Shown: positions 33,791 through 44,021, counted from the first letter of the stretch. The stretch is DNA of 64,000 bases from Jacaranda mimosifolia (GCA_018894105.1 CM032126.1:26014391-26078390); one strand, 5' to 3'. Made by a program: numbers and translations. Notes: generated by a model from the sequence alone, not told the origin.

Positions 33791-34690
33791 GAATAGGAAC
33801 TATGGTCAAATCCCATGCAATTAACTTCACGTTAGGTTGCGTGTAACTTTGGTTAGGTTATGTCATAATATATTTTAAATAGAGTCTACTTGAATTGAAT
33901 TTAGTTGAATTCAATTGGGTCATTAGTTTTAAATGGGGGCGTATGAGTCTAATTAAAAAAATTAAAAATTTTACTTTTGTTGATTTACAATTTACATTTA
34001 TATCCTTTAAATGATTTTTAAAGTTCACACTTATATCCTTTAAATGATTTTTAAAGTTCTAATTAACCTTAAAAAATTTATTATCACATTTATCTCGCTA
34101 TTGTTATTGTTGTTGCTTTTATTTCCACCAAAGATTTAATGAAATGAGGAGCTTCTTCTCAAATGATACATGAGTATTATGAATAATGTATCTATATACA
34201 ACTAATTAATACATAATGCATAGGAACTCGAAAAATTCCTAAAGTTTGCAATGCACACACAATTCTCATGCTCCTAATTAAAATATGCTAACCTGCAATC
34301 CTTGTTAAGGTAAAGAAAATGTACTTTACTTGAAAAGCTGAAAATTTATATTAAATTAAAAAGTTGGAAAAAACTATATTTGCTATCATATGAGTTGATG
34401 GATTTTGCAAGCCATTCTTCTAAACTAGAATACCCAAAAAAGATTTTCAATTTTGATTGTCTTTGGACTTAAGAGCTGGCTCGATTAAATATTTAAGTTT
34501 TTAAAAGTAATTCATAAGATATTCATAAATTTAAAAAAAAAATTAAAATTAAATGAGATACAATCAAATAAAATGTGTTATTTTAATCTCATTTAAACTC
34601 AAACCGACTAACATTTGCAACTCATTCCATTTAAATCTACTAATTTGCCCAATGCGAATGTGACTTATTTTGTAAACTCAATTCATGAGA
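33791..34690. other. Spacer with one short tandem repeat
   Basis: AT-rich. Between about 33993 and 34058 the word TTATATCCTTTAAATGATTT occurs twice at a 33-base spacing. No gene seen. The stretch 34570-34690 resembles part of a hAT-like element but has no clear ends. Confidence 0.5.
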
Positions 34691-34698
34691 ATCTATCA

Positions 34699-34882
34699 TG
34701 CCCTAGGCCTGCGAGCCTGTTGGATGCGAGAATTGCCTCCAAACCTACTAGTGCATCTTAAAATTGGGCTCTAATCAATTTTCCCAAATGGGATATCCAA
34801 AGGATGCACAGGAGTTCTTTGGCTAAAGATTATATACTAGTCACTCTTTCAATATTTAGTCTGTGTGGGATGGGGTATCACA
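34699..34882 (-). repeat. 3' terminal repeat of the TRIM
   Basis: Shares with 35112-35299 the blocks ACTAGTGCATC, TAAAATTGGGC, GGGATATCCAA, AAAGATTATATACTAGTCA and TGTGGGATGGGGTATCACA in the same order. Confidence 0.87.
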
Positions 34883-35096
34883 GTCACCCCTAATTCAGAA
34901 CGCAATGTCCTCATCCTAGCATGACACAGATCCAAGATCAGTCACCAGGCGTTATGACTCTAGAGGTGGCTCCTACATGATCAAAAGATGGCTCCCGTGT
35001 GTGTAGCACTTTATCTTGGAGGTTCAAGAGGTGGCTCCCACACACGTAGCACTTTATCCCGTATAGCACTTAACTCCCAATATTCTGACTGGTGAT

Positions 35097-35109
35097 GGCT
35101 TTAATACCA
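35097..35109 (-). other. Primer-binding site of the TRIM
   Basis: Minus strand TGGTATTAAAGCC against TGGTATCAGAGCC: 11 of 13 match, both differences transitions. It lies 2 bases from the terminal repeat. Confidence 0.8.
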
Positions 35110-35111
35110 TT

Positions 35112-35299
35112 TGCCGCGCCCCAAGCCCGCGATCCCATTAGATACGAGAATTATCTCCAAACCCACTAGTGCATCCTAAAATTGGGCGATGATAAACTTG
35201 TCCAAAAGGGATATCCAATAGATGCACATGATTCTTTGGCCAAAGATTATATACTAGTCAATCTTCCAATATTTAGTTCATGTGGGATGAGGTATCACA
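35112..35299 (-). repeat. 5' terminal repeat of the TRIM
   Basis: Starts TGCCGCGCCCCAAGCCC and ends GGTATCACA on the plus strand; partner of 34699-34882. Confidence 0.87.
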
Positions 35300-35339
35300 T
35301 AATCTAACCCAAACACCATGTGGACAAGATGTAGCAAGC

Positions 35340-35605
35340 TTATGCCCCAGTGCTAAGGACCACCCTTTTTTTGTATTAAAGTGATCTGTCTATGATGGTG
35401 CATAATTTCGACTCTGAAATATGCCAACTGCTGCTTGTATCGTTCATTTCTACAATCCACTTACCTCATTTCTCAAATATTGTGCCAATATCCTTACCCA
35501 AATTAAATTTTTTAGTAATTTGCCTTAGAATCAAATTTCAAGTAAGAAATTAATTGGTAAGTCCTAAAATCTACTATTAGAATAACAAAAATTACTACTC
35601 ATCCA
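35340..35605 (-). repeat. Partial 3' LTR remnant of the Athila-like element
   Basis: The minus strand from about 35605 reads GATGAGTAGTAATTTTTGTT then ATTCTAATAGTAGATTTTAG and GACTTACCAATTAA, which matches the start of the right-hand LTR (TGATGAGTCC then ATTCTAATAGC and GAGGACTTATCAA). Similarity fades after about 120 bases. It sits directly after the RNase H region, indicating that integrase was deleted. Confidence 0.55.
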
Positions 35606-36060
35606 GGAAGATTTCGTTAATTACTATTTTTTCAATCATTTTTCTGCACCTTCTAATTTTTACAAGTGATCAACAATTTATTTTTCAATGACTTTACTAT
35701 CCCGAATCTTCAAATCAAACTCTTATAGTAACAACACTTATCTAGTTCGTCTTAGCTTACCATTCTTCTTCTCTATTAAATACTTGATAGCTAAGTGACA
35801 TGTGCACATAATTACCCTAGTGCGTCCCCTCCCAAAAACAAACACACAAAAAAAAAAAAAAAGAACATAACTTATCAAAAGCAAAGATTACCATCAACAA
35901 CTGCTTCTCCGTATTAGGGTAATTCACCTGTGCATTTGTTAGTGTTTTGCTAGCATAACATGTTAAATGGAAAATCTCCTCTCTGTGTTGGCCTAAAATA
36001 ACATCAAAGCAAAGTCACTAGCATTACACATAAATTCAAATGAGAGTTCTAATTAGACAC
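35605..36060 (-). pseudogene. Athila-like RNase H, broken
   Basis: The minus strand reads EFMCNASDFALML where plant gypsy elements have M-C-D-A-S-D; the first Asp is Asn. Then RRFSI*HVMLAKH*QMHR corresponds to the usual Y-Y-A-S-K-T-L block with decay, and LLQEFDLKI-like and ADHLSRLE-like positions follow at 35760-35640 with stops and frame changes. RNase H would degrade the RNA template. Confidence 0.78.
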
Positions 36061-36389
36061 GATAATAATAGGTAGAGAAATGAGTTTATTTTTTATTTCT
36101 AATTTTGTATTTCTATGAAACCACTAAGATATGCATCATCAAATTTAAAGGTCATATCTTTTTCAAGTAGATTACATAAAGTTTTAGAAATTTTTAAAAC
36201 TCTTTAATCAAATGCCAATAGAAAACTGCATGCCCCAAGAATCTATAGATACGATCACCGATGATTGAGGTAGAAGTTTTTCACTTATCTCAATTTTTGC
36301 TTTGTCCACATCAATTCCCTTATTGGAGGTTGTGTGTCCAAGCACTCTTAAAGGAAAACCTATGTAAATTATTCCTTCTTATGCCATAA

Positions 36390-36776
36390 GGGCATGTTTG
36401 GTTTTATATATAGGATTGATAAAACTATAATGATATAGTGGGATTACACTGTTGAGGATAATAAAACATTATTTTTGGTGATTAGGATTACACAATTTGG
36501 ATATAAGGTTTAAATAATGAATTTACTAAAATATCCATTGTAGGAAGACTAAAAATTGAATTTGTATGGACATAATTGTCATATCACAAATTCTCCCTCG
36601 TCCCACTAATTTGGATTACACAATCACACCTTAAGTGGGGTGATAGATAATCAATTGAATGTGGGATTATATACTGGGCCATGTATTAATCATGGGCTTT
36701 TATCACTACAACCAAACACTTGATATGGCTTGGTAAAATTATCTATCAAGCCATATCCACCAAACCAAATGAGCCC
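36390..36776. mobile_element. Tourist-like (PIF/Harbinger) MITE inside Athila RT
   Basis: Ends GGGCATGTTTGGTT and AACCAAATGAGCCC are inverted repeats. TAA flanks both sides (36387-36389 and 36777-36779), the target duplication of PIF/Harbinger elements. Athila RT homology stops at one edge and resumes at the other, so the MITE inserted into the retrotransposon after it. It is 387 bp and non-coding. Confidence 0.93.
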
Positions 36777-37350
36777 TAAGGTGACATTTCTACCAATTCA
36801 ATCAAAGTTAGTCTCCTCACATCTTCTTAAAACAAAATTTCAAAAATTGAATAATTGTCCTTAAAATTCTCAAGCAAATACTCTTCCATATCAATGAAGA
36901 ATAACATTATACACATTTCCAAAGTCATTAGTGTCCTACAAAGTCCAAAACAGATCATCCAAAAAGCAAAAGTAACATATATGCAAATATATCTTGTTTT
37001 ACTTTATGTTCTAGAGCTCAGGCAATCTTATTGTACCCGAATAGCTATTTAGGAAACACTAATACTCCTTATCTGCCAATCTATCCAACATTTGATTAAT
37101 AAAGAGTAAAGGGAAGTGATCCTTTTAGTGGATTTGTTGAGCTTCCTATAGTTCATGCATACTCTCTAACCAGTGACTATTCTTGTAGGAATAAGCTCAT
37201 TGTTGCAATTATTCACAATTATTATGGCTCCTTTCTTAGGCACATAATGTACCAGATTTATTCATGAGTTGTTTGAAATTAGATAAATGATACCCGCATG
37301 CAGCCACTTAAATGATTTCCTTCTTCACCATTTCCTTCATTAGCGGGTAA

Positions 37351-38088
37351 GTCTCTATCGATGCTCAACGGAACCTTTGTGATTGTTCTCAAGTAGAATT
37401 TTATGCTTGCAAAATAAAGAACTAATTTCCTTGATATCTGCAATCGTCCAACGAAGTGCTCATGTATGCTCTCTTAGCATATTTAATAGTCTATTGTTTT
37501 GCACATAATGAAGATAAGATAATAATAGGTAACTTAAAGTAATTACTCAGATAAGAATACTACAAGTATTGTGGGAGAGGCTTCAGTTCCAAAATAGGTG
37601 GTCACTAAATAGACGACTTGATAATTCCTAATGAAACAAACATAGAAAGCTATGTATTTTGCTTGTTTAGTGAACTTTAGGTGGGGCTTCTAACAAATTC
37701 AAGAACTTCTATGTTAATGTTATCCATCGATGCTCATTGGAACCTTTGTGATTGTCCTCAAGTGGAATTTTATGTATATAAAATGAAGGACTAATTTCCT
37801 TGATATCTTCAATTGTCCAACAAAGTGCTGTGTGTGCTCCCTCAATATCTTCAATAGCCTATCTTTTTGCACATAATGAAGATAAGATAATAATAGGCAA
37901 CATAAAGTAATTACCTAGATAGGAATAATGCGAGTGTTGTGGAAGAGGCTTCAATTCCAAAATAGGTGGTCGCTCGATGGACGACTTGATAATTTCTAAT
38001 GAAATGAACATAGAAAGCTTCAAATTTTGCCTGCTTAGTGAACTTTAATTAGATGGGGCTTCTAGCAAATTCAAGAACTCCTTAATTT
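37351..38088 (-). repeat. Tandem duplication of a 369-bp unit in the Athila RT region
   Basis: 37351-37719 and 37720-38088 are direct copies at a 369-base offset; landmarks include ATCGATGCTCA, TTGTCCAACAAAGTGCT, TTTTGCACATAATGAAGATA and GGCTTCAATTCCAAAATAGG. The copies differ by scattered substitutions and small indels, so the duplication is not recent. Confidence 0.88.
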
Positions 38089-38099
38089 CAATGTTATCC

Positions 38100-38460
38100 C
38101 CATCCATCAAATTAAGTAAGGCTACTTCAAGAGGGTTAATATATTGACTCCTCCAAGCCTAAATCTCTAAGAAATGGAGAATGATGTTTATACTTACTCA
38201 CAAATTATAATGCACGTCTTGGAAAACAAGTCCCTATAGTGCATAGAATTGTGAAGCTTCTCGGATCCTTAAGCTTTGGTGGCAGGTACTTCTGGGTACT
38301 AGTATTACATACCTCTATTATAGCTACTATGTCAGACTTACCCAAATGCCTTTTCTTGGATAAAATATCCTTCCTAAACTTTACACAACTCAGTATTTGT
38401 TCCATAGCCTTAACAAATAGAATGTTGATTTGGAGTTTTTTACAAACTTCCACTGACATT
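38100..38460 (-). pseudogene. Athila-like aspartic protease, active site lost
   Basis: The minus strand is open over 84 codons (38459-38205): VCKKLQINILFVKAMEQIL, KFRKDILSKKRHLGK and KYLPPKLKDPRSFTILCTIG, the segment before an Athila protease. Just after it, in another frame, the active site D-L-G-A-S-I-N reads NL*VSIN: catalytic Asp is Asn and Gly is a stop. The polyprotein could not be processed. Confidence 0.82.
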
Positions 38461-38799
38461 ACTTATCTAGTTTTTATTTCTAAAGCCTCTGAGGGAAGTA
38501 GGGATGGCATGACATGTTAGATTCTTTAGTTTTTTGCTCTATATACACTCATTTCTCAACTTTTTTTATTATTCTCCCACTTCATCAGATGATAGAGAGA
38601 TACTCTAAAACTTATGCAACTATCCTCCATTCCTCAAAGCACCTTCCATGTGATATTCCTTGCCTTCTTATTTAGGATTTATTTTAGAATCACTCAACAA
38701 ACTTTCCTATTATCTGATATTCGATGCACTAGGCAATTGTCCTATTTATGTTTTCAATTTTATGATTGAAGCTACCTAACTTTGAAGAGTTGTGCCAGT

Positions 38800-39935
38800 C
38801 CTTGCCATATATTCATTATTCATTACCATGTACTGCACAAACATTTCCTCTAACAATAGTTTCTTTTATTGAGTAGGTTGTTTCAATTGTTGCTGGAACT
38901 TGGTAGTAGTCGTGGTTTAAAGGTTGAAGTTTTTCTTTGGTTGTTGCTCCATGAAATATTGGGATATTGTCTTTATCTAATTTGTAAGTGTTTGAATGGA
39001 GGTTGTTTTGACATCTGTTGAAGTTCCCAATGAGCTGAATAGTTTCAAAGTATTCAAGCACTGATAACTCGAATGTGCATCTCTACAAATTTCACAGGCA
39101 ATAAATAGACTTTCTACTGCTTGCATTAGCTGCACTAGTTATATTACATAACTTGCAAGTGTGTTAATCTTTTTCATGAAATCTTCCATCTAAGCAATTA
39201 AAGCTGTGATAGAACCCACCTCAAAAATCTCCACAAATATATGTATATGTTTTTCTTGAATATTCATATGCTAACTCTTTTGGAACAATGAAAGAGTTCT
39301 TGAATTAAGTTAATCTCTTAGCTGACTATAGATAGTTGTTGGATACCTTCTCCATTGGTAACTTGACTGTAGATAGTTGTTGGATACCTTTTCCGCTAGT
39401 AACTAAAATGCTTCCTCAATTCTCTTACCCATAAGTGTACCTTTTGCTACAATATCAACTGTGATTTTGAATTATACAGACAACCCATTGTAGAATATCT
39501 GCACTTGAAGCCACCTCTACAATCCATGATGGGAGCATTTTCTAGGCATTTTCTTATACCTTTCTCATGTCTCAAAAGTTTCATTCTTCAACTTAACTAT
39601 CCTTGATAGTTGGAAAAACTTAGCCAAAACTCTTTATGTTTATTCATCCCATTTGGTAATAGATATCGCTAGCAAACCAACTCTTTCTTTGTCTTATAGT
39701 GGTCAGATTGCATCTTCAGAAACTTCATTATATAAAGGTATGACAAATCTCCAAATAATTTTCCAAGTGAGTATTTGGATCTTCTGTTGGAAACCCCACC
39801 ACCCCCTCCCCCCCCCCAAAAAAAAAACTCTAGTGAGGTTTGTATCATTTGAATGATGGCAAACTTGATCTCAAAATTATTTGCCTGACTAGCCAGTCTG
39901 GAGATACTTGTGTAAAAGCCTCGAACTTGTAGCAT
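38800..39935 (-). pseudogene. Athila-like gag, broken
   Basis: The minus strand starts with RLASQANNFEIKFAIIQMIQ (39935-39669). The next motif, normally Q-F-G-G-L, has become a T/G homopolymer run (39788-39815). NRRSKYSLGKL and SRIVKLKNETFET*ERYKK follow, then the characteristic CSHHGL*RWLQVQIFYNGLS near 39545-39480, MEKVSNNYL, and at 39061-38816 RCQNNLHSNTYKLDKDNIP. Gag would form the particle. Stops and frameshifts are frequent. Confidence 0.82.
39785..39828 (-). other. C/A-rich homopolymer tract in Athila gag; G-rich on minus strand
   Basis: Plus strand ACCCCACCACCCCCTCC then ten C and ten A. On the minus strand this is T-run, G-run and several GGG blocks, capable of a G-quadruplex. It falls exactly where the conserved gag motif with Phe-Gly-Gly should be. 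Confidence 0.65.
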
Positions 39936-40194
39936 AGCATAATCCCACAGAAATCCATTTTCCTCTAGTATTTTTGTAGTACCCTTATTAGCTCATTGAA
40001 GTGCTCATATGTATCTATTCAAAGATGCTCACAGTCTCTGAATCTAACGGCATTAAATCGGACTCCTAATCATTTTGCATACTATTATAGAAACCCCTAA
40101 AATAAAATAAATAAGCAAACAAAATAAATAAATAAATAGCTTAAACTAAAACCTGATGTTTAAAATTAGTATTAGTTAGAAATAAAATAATTGT

Positions 40195-40214
40195 AGTTCC
40201 CTAGCAATGGTGTC
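40195..40214 (-). other. Primer-binding site of the Athila-like element (Asp-tRNA type)
   Basis: Minus strand GACACCATTGCTAGGGAACT resembles the Athila site TGGCGCCGTTGCCGGGGA; the differences are mostly G-to-A and C-to-T. It adjoins the LTR start at 40215. Confidence 0.65.
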
Positions 40215-41330
40215 TGAAACCTATTGAATGCAAAATGAATAATGCAATCAACCATCTAGCTACACATATCGCAACAAGAAATAGAGTGATTAGTAAAGTA
40301 TCGATCCCGTGAGGAACTAAATTATCAGCTACTAAGCATTAATTTATCATACACTTATTCATTCAAAAGATCACTTAAATGTGTTTGTTTCAAAATTAAA
40401 CAAAGAAACAAAAATATAAACTGAATGAGTTTCCAAATTAGGATATGAAATCCTAAAATTATGATTTTCATCAATCGATATTGGTGATTAATGATTTCCT
40501 TTCTACAAATTTAATAAACAAAAATTATTAATATTGAGTCTACTGCAATTGTGAGTTCTTCTGAATTACTCGCAATCAAATTCATAAGTTGTCAATTCAC
40601 AATATTCCTATATGAATTAACTAAATTATAAATGAGATGGTTTCATTCAATTCACTACTTGGGCAAACAAGTGTATTCTTATGCTTGTGAATTCTTATGC
40701 TTGTGAATTAATTAATTAATTCCTCTACTTGAATAGACAAATCTAGGCTCTTCTACTATCAACCAATAAACTATCCAAAAAATTTCTAAGGTCTATAGAT
40801 GCATTTAATTGTTGATTAGACTATCTAATAAAAAAAGCACACAATAGAAAAAAAGACTCAAAAATCATTAAATTTGTAGGAAAAAAATCATACAATCAAT
40901 TTATTTGAAACAATCCATAATTTATGAGAATAACAAATTAGTTCATGATTAAATTGTCAAATAAAATATGAATAAAACAAAACAATTTGACAAATATAGA
41001 AGTAAAAAGAGAATCAAAAGGAGGAGAAAAAACTATATTCTTAGACAAATATGATCTCCAGTTTATGAAAATTTTGTCTAAAAATACAATTTTGTATATT
41101 AGACAAAATTAGCCACGGAATCATTGGTTGATAAGTCCTCATATTTGCTATTAGAATAATGAAAATTATGGAAGAAGAAAATACTATATTTCTAGACAAA
41201 TATGATCACCAGCTCATGAAAATTTTGTCTAAAAATACAATTTTGTATATTAGATAAAGTTAGCCACAGAATAATTGGTTGATAAGTCCTCAAATTTGCT
41301 ATTAGAATAATGAAAATTATGGACTCATCA
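40215..41330 (-). repeat. 5' LTR of the Athila-like element
   Basis: On the plus strand it starts TGAAACCTATTGAATG beside the primer-binding site and ends GGACTCATCA. On the minus strand that end is TGATGAGTCCATAATTTTC, a common Athila LTR start. It contains a 151-bp tandem duplication and, at 40676-40706, a doubled TTCTTATGCTTGTGAA. Confidence 0.7.
41024..41325. repeat. 151-bp tandem duplication in the Athila LTR
   Basis: TAGACAAATATGATC, ATGAAAATTTTGTCTAAAAA, TTGGTTGATAAGTCCTCA and AATGAAAATTATGGA occur twice at a 151-base offset. Few differences separate the copies. Confidence 0.88.
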
Positions 41331-41577
41331 TAGAAAATTTTATAATATTTATAATAAATGGTCTTACGAATACATTTATAACAGAATATAATGACATTTC
41401 ATTTTACAAAACTACCAAGTCAATATTAATTTAATGAAAATTGGTCTAAAATTAGATAAAATTTATTAAGCAAATAGTAGCAACATAGGACATTTAAAAA
41501 TTGCTTTCTCTTTTTTATTTTATACGAGTTCAGTTGGGTCGGTGGATCATCTTAAAGCAACTTTGAATTGGATGGGT

Positions 41578-43507
41578 GGGAAAATTATGATTTTAGTCCC
41601 TCAACTATTGCTTATTTTCACTTCAATTCGTTTTGATGTGGGATTAGCACATTTGATCCTTTTGTTATTGATGTTTTGCACATTTAGTCCAATTTTTTGG
41701 CACGTTTGATCCATCAGGCTCAAAAATTTTCAATTGAGCCTGAATTTTGGGAATTTTTTTACATTTGTCACCGAGTTCCACATCACCCTCCACGTAATCA
41801 ACCATCTCAGCCACCTAAAAAAGACATTGGAATAGTAAAACAAAAAAAAAGACAAAATTGCTGAGGAAAAGGCAAAGGAAAAATTAGTAAAATTAAAATG
41901 CTCGAATTAAGAAGGAGAGAGAAAAAAAAAAAAAAAGAAAAATGCTAACAAAGATTTTTAATAAAAATGCTAAAAAAATCCTAAACCCCATTCAAAATTG
42001 AAGAAACACTAATGAAAATAGGAAAAGGCAACCACTTATGAAACTTGAAGAGAAAACATTAAACAAAAATCAAAAACACCAATTAAAATCTGAAGAAAAT
42101 GGGAGTAGCAAAAATTAAACTATCAAAACCCTACCCCCAAAGTGAAATCTGAAGAAGAAATTAAGCCCCAAAAAATTTGAGCAAAAAACCAAACCCGGCG
42201 GTGGTGGTTCCTTCACTTCCAATAGCGGAAACGACATGGGCCTTGAGGGGTTTTGGTAGAAATTATATGGGCAGGATTTTTATATCGTCAATTTGTGTTT
42301 CTAATCAGCAGTGGAGGAGAAATTTCAATGGTGGCGTGGCCATGGTGTGTAGGGTTTTGCGGTGGCTTATGGCCAAATTGGCTAGGCTAACAGCAAAGAA
42401 TTCCAAAATTGACTGGGGGTTTAGTTTAATTTGTCAAAGGCATAGTTTTAGTGGTGGGATTTCATCTCTAACGATGGTCTACGACGGCTCGCGGCGGTAG
42501 TGCAATGGCCATGGGAGAGGAAAGGTGTGCAAAGGGGAAGGGACTAAGGGGTGAGGTAGGGCGCCATGAGCAGCCACCGCACAGTGGCTGGCTATGGCTG
42601 CGAGCTTTTGTTTTTTTATCCAAACCATGCGATTTTTTTTTTATATCTAGGCCATGGCTACGAGCTTGAGTTGTGTGACAAGGGTTGGTGTTGTGAGGCA
42701 GGGAGGAGAAAGATGTGAGATAAGATAAGAAAATAGAATATTTTTAGTGCATTTTTGGTAATATTATTAGATATATAATCTTATAAATTTAATTATTTTA
42801 AGTAAATTTTTAAACAATGTTTATTATTTTATGTTACTGATTATGCATTTTAATTTTATTGTTTTAAAATTATTTATTTATTTTATTTTAATTAATAAAT
42901 AATTTGATTAATTTAATTTAATTATTTTAAAATTACTAATTATGTATTCAATTAATAAATATATTTAATATCTATTATTATTAGATATTAATTATTTAAA
43001 TATATTATTTTAGATATTTAATATTATTAAATAGATTTTTTTAGAGATATAATTATTTATAATTTATTTATTTATTAATAAACAATTCATTAACTTTGAA
43101 CAAATTATTTTAGACATATTTACTATTTTGCATTTTTTTTTCCATCTTAGAATAGTTTTTCCAATTCTTAATTCTATTGATTTTTTATTTTTATTTTTTT
43201 GCCTTTCATTTGAGGAGCATTTTTTAATTCCATATTTTGGGTGATGTGATAGCAAACATGGAATCTGACTTGACTTAGGTGACAAATGGAGAAACCCCAA
43301 CATCCGCCCACCCCACAACCCCCAGATCCCCAATCCAATTGAAGTTGATTGGGCATTGTTCGGGCTTAATTATAAATTTTTCGGTCCAATAGACTAAATG
43401 TGTTAAAAATTGGATTCAATATAAAAAAAATAATTAAAAAAGGAGTAAATATGCTAACCCCCATATCAAAATGGGCAATAATTGAAGATCAAAATTACAT
43501 TTTTTCC
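41578..43507. mobile_element. Non-autonomous Mutator-like element with long TIRs
   Basis: The left end GGGAAAATTATGATTTTAGT and the complement of the right end (GGAAAAAATGTAATTTTGAT) start long imperfect inverted repeats that stay similar for roughly 80 bases (TCAACTATTGC/TCAATTATTGC, TTAGCACATTT/TTAGCATATTT). The 10-base flanks TTGGATGGGT (41568-41577) and TTAGATGGGT (43508-43517) agree in 9 positions, as expected for Mutator-like 9-11 bp duplications. The interior includes a GC-rich patch (42180-42620) of unknown origin. No transposase is present. Confidence 0.85.
42177..42500 (+). CDS. Uncertain 107-codon frame inside the Mutator-like element
   Basis: Open from 42177 to a stop at 42498 in the GC-richest part of the element. 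Translation includes KKPNPAVVVPSLPIAETTWA and RRNFNGGVAMVCRVLRWLM. No domain is recognised, and the start codon in the first position is a leucine-type TTG rather than ATG. It may be captured host sequence (Pack-MULE style) or a chance frame. I regard expression as unlikely. Confidence 0.2.
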   Translation: MSKKPNPAVVVPSLPIAETTWALRGFGRNYMGRIFISSICVSNQQWRRNFNGGVAMVCRVLRWLMAKLARLTAKNSKIDWGFSLICQRHSFSGGISSLTMVYDGSRR

Positions 43508-43517
43508 TTAGATGGGT

Positions 43518-44013
43518 CAACCTATGACCTAACCTAAACCCACTTAATTTTTTTTTTTGAATTGTTTCTGGTGACCTGTTTCTAGCCAATCCAATAAACA
43601 CAACTCAAACCCAATATTTTTTTCCAATTTTGTATTGAGTTATCGTATCATATATTCAAAAATTATCTCCCCTAATGTCGAAAAGCTTGTTTTGTTGGCA
43701 TTTGGCAAAACGATTAATGATTGGTTTCCCAAGGGTAATTGTCATGGAGTAAATCTCGTTTTATTTATTGGGCTTCGAGATATTATTTTGGAGCCCACAT
43801 GATCGCGGTTTGATGCATGGAAAACAAAGTTCAGGGCTGGTCAAGCATTAATGTTTGGGCGCAACTGATAAGCAACTGTGTATGATGTTCCAAAACTGAT
43901 GAAGAATAATACACGATAATCATACTTATTAAGCTACACTGCATCACAAAGTTTGAAAAAGTGGTTCATGTATAGTCACTACTCACTTCATAAAAAAATC
44001 TCGTATTTTTATG
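43518..44013. other. Remnant of GGGTCAACC-type repeat and spacer
   Basis: 43518-43640 (CAACCTATGACCTAACC, AAACCCACTTAA, CAACTCAAACCCAAT) resembles the arms of the hAT-like element at 50194. It continues the sequence left of 41578, so the Mutator-like element lies inside this older repeat. The remainder is unrecognised. Confidence 0.45.
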
Positions 44014-44021
44014 ATTGCAGT

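Larger units (their letters stand above)
34699..35299 (-). mobile_element. TRIM (terminal-repeat retrotransposon in miniature)
   Basis: Two direct repeats of 184 and 188 bp (34699-34882, 35112-35299), each with TG...CA ends, flank only about 230 bases. Just inside the right-hand repeat the minus strand reads TGGTATTAAAGCC, close to the initiator-Met primer-binding site. Just inside the left-hand repeat it reads TTAGGGGTGAC, a short purine-rich tract. Nothing is encoded, so it would need proteins of another retrotransposon. Flanking pentamers TATCA and TAATC are not a clean duplication. Confidence 0.85.
36100..38090 (-). pseudogene. Athila-like reverse transcriptase, broken, duplicated and interrupted
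   Basis: Minus-strand blocks in order: PPILELKPLPQHSHYSYLG and WTIEDIKEISPSFYIHKI (entry to RT, in both copies of the tandem duplication); NEGNGEEGNHLSGCMR; SLVREYA (for the M-C-I-D-Y region); LFFIDMEEYLLENFKDNYSI at the catalytic region, where the paired Asp motif is lost; RRCEETNFD. After the MITE at 36390-36776 comes HNLQ*GN*CGQSK, and then FLGHAVFYWHLIKEF and TLCNLLEKDMTFKFDDAYL. Frame is lost many times. Confidence 0.82.
35340..41330 (-). mobile_element. Athila-like Ty3/gypsy element, decayed and rearranged
   Basis: Reading right to left on the minus strand: LTR (40215-41330), primer-binding site related to the Asp-tRNA site used by Athila, gag, protease, RT, RNase H, then a short LTR-like remnant. 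Wording in every domain fits Athila (for example NFEIKFAIIQMIQTSLEF in gag, LPPKLKDPRSFTI in protease, RRCEETNFD in RT). Integrase is absent; pol runs into LTR-like sequence at about 35605. A Tourist-like MITE sits inside RT and a 369-bp segment of the RT region is tandemly duplicated. All domains have stops, and active-site residues are lost. Confidence 0.85.
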
